NCBI GenBank assembly: GCA_030669465.1
Contig: DAOVDN010000109.1
Span: forward strand, 1-5,164
Length of the DNA: 5,164 nucleotides
Direction: 5' to 3'
From: Desulfobacterales bacterium
Lineage (GTDB): Bacteria; Desulfobacterota; Desulfobacteria; Desulfobacterales; ETH-SRB1
Positions 1 through 5,164 of the stretch are shown piece by piece. A program made the translations under genes and the position numbers. The first letter of the stretch is position 1. Every line of letters begins with the position of its first letter. The notes under the pieces were generated by a model. The model was not told where the DNA came from, ran no database searches, and was given only the letters and a program-made list of their open reading frames with translations.

Positions 1-129
1 TATAAGCATATTTTCGCTGTTCTTATCACCGTAAGACTTTTCAGGGTCTTCTATCAATATTCTCGGCTCCAGCTTCAGCCGGTTATCCTTGCCGATCCAG
101 GTAAGTTCAAGTTTTTGTCGGTTTTTCAT
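1..129 (-). CDS. Type III restriction-modification DNA methyltransferase (Mod), N-terminal fragment cut by window edge
   Basis: Only the first 43 residues lie in the window, and the frame is open to base 1. The protein begins MKNRQKLELTWIGKDNRLKL and continues with EPRILIEDPEKSYGDKN and SENMLI. This pattern (LELTWIGK, then LEPRIL, EDPEKSY and ENMLI) is the N-terminus I know from type III Mod subunits and related adenine-specific methyltransferases; in that family HGDNLLALKAL and a DPPY catalytic motif follow soon after. Mod recognises the target site and methylates adenine using S-adenosylmethionine, and normally pairs with a Res helicase-nuclease encoded downstream. An in-frame ATG also exists at 141, but the one at 129 is preferred because GGAG (139..136) sits 6 bases before it; an in-frame TGA lies 24 bases upstream of 141. 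The gene starts about 50 bases after the preceding stop, so it is probably co-transcribed. Catalytic motifs are not visible, so the assignment rests on the N-terminal signature only. Confidence 0.82.
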   Translation of the reverse strand, partial: MKNRQKLELTWIGKDNRLKLEPRILIEDPEKSYGDKNSENMLI

Positions 130-135
130 ACCGAT

Positions 136-139
136 CTCC
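136..139 (-). promoter_or_regulatory. Ribosome binding site deciding the Mod start
   Basis: GGAG, read on the minus strand, lies 6 bases upstream of the ATG at 129..127. The GGAG overlaps the G of the alternative ATG at 141..139, which itself has no good Shine-Dalgarno in front. This favours the start at 129. Confidence 0.6.
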
Positions 140-178
140 ATGTGATGACTAAATATTTTAAGCGCTCAAACCAATCTG

Positions 179-1273
179 CTATCCTCTTAAATTTGTTAGA
201 AATTCCGAAAATTTTGGAACAACAATTTCGTGTACCTCCCGAATTTCCTTGCTGACGCCGTTTTTAGTAAAGTAGCTATCGGGCGTTGGATACTCAATAT
301 GAATATCTGGATGCTTCATTTTAGCAAAGAAAAGCCCTACCGTTTGCATCTTGCTTCCGGTTGCAGCGCAGATAATCCTTTCATAGATCCCAAACCGATT
401 ATATATTTCATCAAGACGATCAATTGTCTCTGTATATTCAAGTGTGCTCGCTACACGGTCGAGCAATCCCTGATCGTTTAAAGGGTTGTCAGCAGGATAT
501 TCTTCGATAAGACGTTTATGAATTTCCTGAGTTGCGTATTCGCGCCATGCAAAATCTTCTCTTGGTGGCCGCCCGTTGATAAATAAAAGTCTATGAGGGC
601 TTATAGTCCCTAACATGTGTCGAACCAACTGCTCATTAAAAGATGTAAAGGCAAGCATTGTTACAGGCTGCCCTTGCATCCTTATACTGCTCAAGCATTT
701 CATTCTGATGATTGATTCAAAGCCTTGGCTTGGGAAAGTCGCCATCATCTTCATATCATGCTTCGACTGTTCATACTCCTCTTGGCTTGGTGAGTACTCT
801 TCGGCTTCGGAATAAACTATTCTTACCGTTCCTCTGAACTTCCCAAGTTCACAAAGGCAAACAAGAATCAACAATTTTGTCATTGCAGAAATATCTACGA
901 CTACTTCTTCTATCTCAGGCAGCATGCTTTCAAGCTTTCGGGATAATGAATCTTCGACATTGTGAGGCGAATGAAGATTAAAATGAAAATCCATAGGGGT
1001 ACCGACCCCAATTCTCGATAAAGTCTGCTTGAGAAGCTTAATACGATTTCTACCTTTTGAAGGAGAATAACGAATTATCAATGCTTGATTTAGAATATTT
1101 CCCTGGCTTTTCTGATAGATAGTCCATCCAATGGAACGTTTTTCAAAGCCGTATGCTCCGATAAAAAGCCGATTTTTGTCTGGATGGAGCTTGGTTGCCA
1201 ACGATCGATCAGGAAATGTCATAGTATGTGAATTGCTTTGGATGCTTTTACCAAAGACTTTTCTGTTTTTCAT
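179..1273 (-). CDS. Two-lobed Rossmann-like protein, CARF-like motifs, function unknown
   Basis: I do not recognise a named family. Numbered from the preferred start (364 residues), the N-terminal half has a hydrophobic strand then RLFIGAYGFEKRSIGW (35-50), a strand plus loop VVVDISAMTK (124-133) followed by a hydrophobic helix, and VRIVYSEAEEY (150-160). The C-terminal half repeats the plan: VTMLAFTSFNEQ (204-215), RLLFINGRPP (228-237), RIICAATGSKMQ (299-310) followed by the helix TVGLFFAKMK, and IHIEYPTPDSYF (324-335). A strand ending in a small, polar, Thr/Lys loop before a helix resembles the TGGTK-type loop of CARF ligand-binding domains, so a nucleotide or second-messenger sensor, or an enzyme with a Rossmann fold, is plausible. 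No HEPN, PD-(D/E)XK, transmembrane or signal segment is visible. An in-frame ATG lies at 1285, but GGAGG five bases before the ATG at 1273 supports the shorter form. The start overlaps the kinase-ATPase stop by 26 bases, implying translational coupling and a shared task. The gene is certain; the fold is moderately supported; the function is unknown. Confidence 0.85.
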   Translation of the reverse strand: MKNRKVFGKSIQSNSHTMTFPDRSLATKLHPDKNRLFIGAYGFEKRSIGWTIYQKSQGNILNQALIIRYSPSKGRNRIKLLKQTLSRIGVGTPMDFHFNLHSPHNVEDSLSRKLESMLPEIEEVVVDISAMTKLLILVCLCELGKFRGTVRIVYSEAEEYSPSQEEYEQSKHDMKMMATFPSQGFESIIRMKCLSSIRMQGQPVTMLAFTSFNEQLVRHMLGTISPHRLLFINGRPPREDFAWREYATQEIHKRLIEEYPADNPLNDQGLLDRVASTLEYTETIDRLDEIYNRFGIYERIICAATGSKMQTVGLFFAKMKHPDIHIEYPTPDSYFTKNGVSKEIREVHEIVVPKFSEFLTNLRG

Positions 1274-3743
1274 TGGGTCCTCCATTGCCCTTTCTTTTTT
1301 TTATCCAATAGGTTGGAAACTTGGAAGGTTCTATGAGTAAAGAGATGAATTCTTTATTTGTAATTTGGATATGGTCGTGGCTTGAAAATGTCAGGTTACA
1401 AAATGGCAGCAAAATTCTATTCAAATATAGCCGTGGTGTGATCATGCCTCGAACACTCTTGCCCCGCCAATCCTGCAGGAAAATATGCCATCTTATCAGC
1501 CCCTCGAAGTATATCTCAGCTTTGTCCGGCAGGACAAATTTATCAATAATTTCCAAGCGAAATGCCTGTTTGGGGTTTAATCGGCCCTTGTTGCTAATAA
1601 GTTTCCCTTTAGTTAATTCGTATCGTGATACATTAACAAATGCTTCAACAATATCTTTAAGGTGTGTTCCATATTTTTCTCCAGGTTTTGTCGAACTTGG
1701 TCCCGTCTCCCACAGAGAAGGTTCAACCACAGAGCCCATAAGCCCTAAAAATTCACCCCCGGTATCCCTGTATATTTTGTTCTGTATTTTCTTGCTGACG
1801 GGAACTCCTTCTTTTTGCAGTTCCCCATTTGCATCACGAATCATGTCTGTAAACATCTGAATCATAATTCTTATGTCACTGGCCCACATTCCAATAAAAG
1901 CATCCTCTCCATGGTAAAAAACGCGTTTGCTACTGCCTTTTTCAGCGTTATGGCGCATCTGTTTCGCAAGTTCATTGTTGTTAACAGGCATCCTTCCCAG
2001 CACATCTATAAGATTTAGATGCTTCCCTTTAAACAATTCGTGCCGATCTATCCTGGGCATAAAAATATTATTAAGCAGTATTTTCTTAGCCTTGCGGTCC
2101 TGGTGAATGCTTTCACTTGCCAGGTCTATAAGTTCAAAATCCTGATGAAGCTCAAGAGGCTTTTTGCGTAAGGCTTCTCTTTCAAAGCTGTTGGTGGATT
2201 CTGTAGAGATTTTGAAAAATAATTTACTGCGTCTTTTAAAGACAATAGGATTTAGAATTAGCTGAACCTTACGGGGAACAATAGGTATAGTGTAATCGTC
2301 CAGGAAAAGGTAGATGGGGGTTTGACCTATCCAGGATACATTGGATTCAATCTTGTTCTGGAGAATGTCGAGAAAATCCATCCTTCCAAGAGGCCAGTTT
2401 TCAAGACCACCTGCCTTACCAAGATCAGACAGACGGCACCTTTCTTTTTCGTCTTCTATAAATGCCGAAACATGTGCCAAATTATCAGCGCCATATGGAA
2501 GAGGCTGATATTTATCACTAAATATGCCTATTAGCAACACATCCATCCATTCGAAGGAATTTTGATTGTTGGAACGATAGAGCGCAAGGGTCTTGCAAAT
2601 TTCGCTGAACCAGGCGAGGTGAAAATAATGCATTATCTGCTGCTGCATCCATTTATTAAGGTGCTTTGGGACCCATGGGAATGCTTCAAGAAGATTTCTA
2701 CAATTGAGATAAAATCCTATGAACTGATCAGCCCCTTTTACTCCCGATGGCTCTCCAATCACATTGTCCATAAATGCAGTGAGACGTCTGAAAGCCATTG
2801 TTTTCCCGCAGCCCCGAGCTCCGGTTAGAACAGTGATATTCTTGCTAAGTAAGTCTTGAGCGGCAAGGAATTCAGGAACGAACAGGTTTTTCCATTCATC
2901 ACTCCTGTTACCTATTGCCTCTGCCCAAAGATAGTCCCCTGTTCCCTTTATATCATCCCCTTTTCCCGCTGCTGCAGATTCAGCATCCGCCTCTGACCTT
3001 AACTTATTGAAATCAGAAATCAGTAGCTCCGTGTCGCCTACATAATATTTTTGGGTTGGATCAGCCTCGAGGATTCTCTTTTTTATGAAATCGTCTATCT
3101 TATTATGAAGCACCTTATCAGGCGCATTAAGATTTGACGGGGAGAGTTTATGAAGTAACGATGAAATAATCGCAAAGACCTGTTTATAATCATCTTTTGG
3201 TTGAAGTTTATTATGTGATCCTCCATAGCCAAAATCGGATATCCATATTGTTCTTTTGCCCCCCGGAATCCGTGGATCCGGTTTAGATATCAAAATATTC
3301 CCTTCATGAAGATCACCGTGTTGAATCTCCACTGCGCGACATGCGTGGAGAGACCGAAGCATGGTCGCTGCGATATCTTCGATAAAAGCAATATCTAATG
3401 GCCACGGAAGATCTTTGATATATTTTCGGAGGTCAATACCATCAATAAAGTCCCATAGAATCCAGGTGAACGGCCTTTGGTTATTATCAAGTTTTGTATC
3501 ATGCGCGTGATACTGCACAATATTGGGTACTCCCCTAAGGCGAACAACTTTTTCAATTTCCCTTTGCCAGCCGTTCTTGAGTTTGTTTTCAGCTATAACC
3601 TTACACGCCAAGTCGTCTGGAGGGTCTGACCTCACCGCCTTGTATACACTCCCGATCCTGCCTTTTCCAACTTTCTTCACAAGACGATAGCCATTGATAA
3701 TAATATCAATATAAGGATCCTGAATGTTATTCCTTGTTTTCAT
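1248..3743 (-). CDS. Ser/Thr-type protein kinase fused to ORC/CDC6-like AAA ATPase
   Basis: An 831-residue cytoplasmic two-part protein. Residues about 15-245 form a eukaryotic-like protein kinase: glycine loop VGKGRIGSVYKA (25-36), ATP-anchoring Lys48 in LACKVI, a likely helix-C Glu in REIEKV (61-66), catalytic loop HGDLHEGN (142-149, Asp144, Asn149) and metal-binding DFG (170-172). All key residues are present; the HRD Arg is Gly, making it a non-RD kinase. A polar linker (about 250-285) leads to a P-loop ATPase: Walker A GARGCGKT (308-315), Walker B YLFLDDY (478-484) and a sensor-1-like strand KLFFKISTEST (507-517). The later pattern, ASDIRIMIQMFTDMI (621-635), then LNPKQAFRLEIIDKF (722-736) and TPRLYLNRILLPFCNL (769-784), matches what I recall of bacterial proteins called ORC-CDC6 family AAA ATPases. 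The expected role is ATP-dependent switching or DNA engagement, with phosphorylation of a partner or itself. AAGAGG lies 8 bases before the ATG. It starts 21 bases after the methyltransferase stop and overlaps the next gene. The substrate is unknown. Confidence 0.93.
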   Translation of the reverse strand: MKTRNNIQDPYIDIIINGYRLVKKVGKGRIGSVYKAVRSDPPDDLACKVIAENKLKNGWQREIEKVVRLRGVPNIVQYHAHDTKLDNNQRPFTWILWDFIDGIDLRKYIKDLPWPLDIAFIEDIAATMLRSLHACRAVEIQHGDLHEGNILISKPDPRIPGGKRTIWISDFGYGGSHNKLQPKDDYKQVFAIISSLLHKLSPSNLNAPDKVLHNKIDDFIKKRILEADPTQKYYVGDTELLISDFNKLRSEADAESAAAGKGDDIKGTGDYLWAEAIGNRSDEWKNLFVPEFLAAQDLLSKNITVLTGARGCGKTMAFRRLTAFMDNVIGEPSGVKGADQFIGFYLNCRNLLEAFPWVPKHLNKWMQQQIMHYFHLAWFSEICKTLALYRSNNQNSFEWMDVLLIGIFSDKYQPLPYGADNLAHVSAFIEDEKERCRLSDLGKAGGLENWPLGRMDFLDILQNKIESNVSWIGQTPIYLFLDDYTIPIVPRKVQLILNPIVFKRRSKLFFKISTESTNSFEREALRKKPLELHQDFELIDLASESIHQDRKAKKILLNNIFMPRIDRHELFKGKHLNLIDVLGRMPVNNNELAKQMRHNAEKGSSKRVFYHGEDAFIGMWASDIRIMIQMFTDMIRDANGELQKEGVPVSKKIQNKIYRDTGGEFLGLMGSVVEPSLWETGPSSTKPGEKYGTHLKDIVEAFVNVSRYELTKGKLISNKGRLNPKQAFRLEIIDKFVLPDKAEIYFEGLIRWHIFLQDWRGKSVRGMITPRLYLNRILLPFCNLTFSSHDHIQITNKEFISLLIEPSKFPTYWIKKRKGNGGPNEKQKSLW
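1279..1283 (-). promoter_or_regulatory. Strong ribosome binding site inside the upstream gene
   Basis: GGAGG on the minus strand, five bases before the ATG at 1273..1271. It lies within the last codons of the kinase-ATPase gene, whose TAA is at 1250..1248, so ribosomes ending the upstream frame pass directly over this site. It decides the start against the ATG at 1285..1283, whose G is the first base of the GGAGG. Confidence 0.7.
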
Positions 3744-3751
3744 GTTGCCAA

Positions 3752-3757
3752 CCTCTT
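3752..3757 (-). promoter_or_regulatory. Ribosome binding site of the kinase-ATPase gene
   Basis: AAGAGG on the minus strand, 8 bases before the ATG at 3743..3741, in the 21-base gap after the methyltransferase TAA (3767..3765). The gap is too short for a separate promoter and terminator, so the two genes are probably read from one transcript. Confidence 0.6.
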
Positions 3758-3764
3758 AAAAAGA

Positions 3765-4940
3765 TTAATTTTTGCATAAAATCAGGATGGTTTCCGTTAA
3801 ACTCCCCGAACTGCCCCGACGTATACGCCTTGCATCAGGGATTGTTTCTGTATATTTCCACAAAACCGAATACCCTTTTACCTCATCGGTTGCAATATGC
3901 GCAACAGCATCAGGAAGGGGCGAGTCATATGATCGACAAAGTGTATCTCCCAGGACAAAAGCACATATGCCTTTTGACACCAGGACATTACGCCATAATT
4001 TAAGGCAGGATCTCATGAGGCTGATGAACTTAGTTTCTGAAGGGGATATGTTGTGATCCAATGATTTCCAATCCTGAACTCCCAAAAACCACAAACGAAG
4101 CCGATTGTCCCGCCCATAGTCCAACTGCCGCATGTATGGAGGACTAGTTATTATGGCATTTATCTTTGGTCCAGGTGGTACAAATTTTGAAGCATCGCGC
4201 ATATGGCAACTACGAAACAACTGCTGATCCAAGTGAGGCTTTCTTTTTAAGGCACGTGCAACCTTTTTTTCAAGCCGTTCTTGCACAGGGCGGTACTGAT
4301 AAAGTTCCGGGTACATTTCGCGAGGAAATTTTTTCTGCCGTAAATAAGGCACTGTGTGGCTGCTGGGATATGATAAAAACCCTGGACGCTGATGATGAAG
4401 GATACCAAGAAAACATGAGATCAAAAAATAGGATTTTCTTGATCTCAATACTTGAAACCACGCAATAATTTCTCGAAGCGTTTCTGGATGGAAAAAATCT
4501 CTCACCCACTTGGGAACTTTACGCAGATCAACCTTTTGTATAATTTTCCGTACTTTTTTAGCAACGCTGGCAATTTCACAAAGCGCATCTTGCAAAGCAA
4601 AATAAGGGAAAAGTTTTGCCTGTGTGAGCACAACTGCATATGGACTCAAGTCATTGGCTATGACATTGCGATCCGCAGCCCAAGCCTCCAAAGCAACGGT
4701 TCCACAGCCACAATACGGATCGTATAAAATTTCTCCTTCATGAGTAAATGTTGAAATTAATTCTTTAGCCATCGAAGATTTCATTTTACCGATATATGGC
4801 GCTACTTGATGTAGGGTTGATTCTTCACTGAGCGCGCTCCCTTTCCAGTTGCCACTAATATTTCCTACAGGATGACCTCCTCTAACTCTTGGGATGACCT
4901 CATCGCACATTAAAAATGCATTATCCATGCAATTGCCCAT
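3765..4940 (-). CDS. Site-specific DNA methyltransferase (TSPPY type; N4-cytosine or N6-adenine)
   Basis: A 391-residue amino-methyltransferase that would transfer a methyl group from S-adenosylmethionine to an exocyclic amine of a base in DNA. Numbered from the preferred start, a motif X-like segment YIGKM (49-53) precedes motif I DPYCGCGT (74-81), followed by NDLSPYA (96-102), the usual end of the SAM-binding strand pair. A long middle region (about 143-255), with LSYPSSHTVPYLR (189-201) and a KKFPREMYPELY stretch, probably holds target recognition. The catalytic motif TSPPY (265-269) follows, with DYGRDNRLRLWFLG (274-287), CAFVLGD (326-332) and a closing strand ETILIL (383-388). The order motif I, recognition region, motif IV fits an alpha-like arrangement. 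SPPY is commoner in N4-cytosine enzymes, but N6-adenine cannot be excluded. The ATG at 4961 opens the frame seven codons earlier without a Shine-Dalgarno; AAAGGA five bases before 4940 supports the shorter form. It is the first gene of the cluster, and no cognate nuclease is adjacent. Confidence 0.92.
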   Translation of the reverse strand: MGNCMDNAFLMCDEVIPRVRGGHPVGNISGNWKGSALSEESTLHQVAPYIGKMKSSMAKELISTFTHEGEILYDPYCGCGTVALEAWAADRNVIANDLSPYAVVLTQAKLFPYFALQDALCEIASVAKKVRKIIQKVDLRKVPKWVRDFFHPETLREIIAWFQVLRSRKSYFLISCFLGILHHQRPGFLSYPSSHTVPYLRQKKFPREMYPELYQYRPVQERLEKKVARALKRKPHLDQQLFRSCHMRDASKFVPPGPKINAIITSPPYMRQLDYGRDNRLRLWFLGVQDWKSLDHNISPSETKFISLMRSCLKLWRNVLVSKGICAFVLGDTLCRSYDSPLPDAVAHIATDEVKGYSVLWKYTETIPDARRIRRGSSGSLTETILILCKN

Positions 4941-4945
4941 TATAT

Positions 4946-4951
4946 TCCTTT
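4946..4951 (-). promoter_or_regulatory. Ribosome binding site deciding the methyltransferase start
   Basis: AAAGGA on the minus strand, five bases before the ATG at 4940..4938. The upstream ATG at 4961..4959 is preceded by TTTAGCCTACC, which has no purine-rich site, so the downstream start is the better choice. Confidence 0.6.
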
Positions 4952-5031
4952 CGAAGTGCATGGTAGGCTAAACATGCATAGGTTCTGTGAACTGATCTCT
5001 TCAGCCTTTGAATCTATATAACGATCCTCAG

Positions 5032-5060
5032 TTTATAAGTTTATATCGTCAAGAAGTAAA
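5032..5060 (-). promoter_or_regulatory. Candidate sigma-70 promoter for the four-gene cluster
   Basis: On the minus strand TTTACT (5060..5055, four of six to TTGACA) is followed by a 17-base spacer and TATAAA (5037..5032, five of six to TATAAT). Transcription from near 5025 would leave an untranslated leader of about 85 bases before the methyltransferase ATG at 4940. This is the best-spaced pair I found by eye in the leader, but the region is AT-rich, so chance matches are likely. Confidence 0.35.
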
Positions 5061-5107
5061 TATTGATTTTCTTTTGCAGTTTTTTCACCCATTATTTTTT
5101 ACTACCC

Positions 5108-5120
5108 AACATTAAATGTT
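5108..5120. repeat. Short perfect palindrome upstream of the cluster, possible operator
   Basis: AACATTAAATGTT has six-base arms that are exact reverse complements around one central A. It lies about 48 bases upstream of the candidate -35 element. The size and position would suit a dimeric regulator site, but no regulator gene is visible here and a palindrome this short in AT-rich DNA can arise by chance. The remaining stretch from 4962 to 5164 shows no convincing gene on either strand. Confidence 0.3.
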
Positions 5121-5164
5121 AAGAAATAAATCAGTAATATTTGATAGTAACAGGTCGTTTCTTG

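Noticed and set aside
230..1340. Several plus-strand open frames of 66 to 83 codons opposite the Rossmann-like gene
   Set aside because: All are short, antisense to a well-supported gene and without motifs or convincing ribosome binding sites.
1321..1860. Plus-strand 179-codon open frame opposite the kinase-ATPase C-terminus
   Set aside because: It is antisense to a gene with strong family signal, has no recognisable domain, and its composition looks like a complement shadow.
4270..4509. Minus-strand 79-codon open frame within the methyltransferase gene
   Set aside because: It lies wholly inside the methyltransferase in another frame, shows no recognisable motif, and the overlapping gene has clear family motifs.
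4986..5009. Small inverted repeat around CTGAAGAGATCAG in the leader as a terminator or riboswitch stem
   Set aside because: Arms are only four bases, there is no following U-run, and no conserved riboswitch core is recognisable.
5024..5052. TTGACG (5052..5047, minus strand) as a -35 element
   Set aside because: The matching -10 position at 17 bases reads GAGGAT, a poor match; the TTTACT/TATAAA pair overlapping it is better.
1..5164. CRISPR array, tRNA, transposase or integrase signatures
   Set aside because: No regularly spaced repeats, no cloverleaf-like segment and no recombinase or transposase motifs were seen on either strand.

Overview
The window holds four genes, all on the minus strand and all read from high to low coordinates. 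They are packed like one operon: a 21-base gap, then a 26-base overlap, then a gap of about 50 bases. In transcription order they encode a DNA methyltransferase (4940..3765), a fusion of a Ser/Thr-type protein kinase to an ORC/CDC6-like P-loop ATPase (3743..1248), a two-lobed Rossmann-like protein of unrecognised family (1273..179), and the first 43 residues of a type III restriction-modification Mod methyltransferase that runs off the left edge (129..1).

Base composition is AT-leaning. All four preferred starts have purine-rich Shine-Dalgarno sequences, and the best promoter candidate looks like sigma-70, so a bacterium is likely. Nothing here fixes the species; an environmental Gram-negative such as a Desulfobacterota member would fit, but this is only a guess. 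I see no transposase, integrase, tRNA, rRNA or CRISPR array.

Layout: 5164..4941 is the leader, with a candidate promoter, a short palindrome and a possible 19-codon reading frame. The methyltransferase has motif I (DPYCGCGT) and a TSPPY catalytic motif. The 831-residue kinase-ATPase has intact kinase residues (glycine loop, VAIK-type Lys, HGD catalytic Asp, DFG), an intact Walker A and a DD Walker B. The third gene has two motifs, DISAMTK and ATGSKMQ, that recall the ligand-loop motifs of CARF-type Rossmann domains. The fourth is recognisable from its N-terminus alone.

Taken together, this looks like part of a defence locus. Two different modification methyltransferases would mark self DNA. 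Between them sit a kinase-ATPase, plausibly a signalling or DNA-sensing switch, and a possible sensor or effector protein. A Res-type nuclease-helicase would be expected beyond the left edge. I do not recognise this exact combination as a named system; the closest ideas to compare are kinase-containing BREX type 2 (Pgl), MADS, and accessory-gene-loaded type III R-M loci. The defence role is inferred from family content and gene order, not shown by the sequence.
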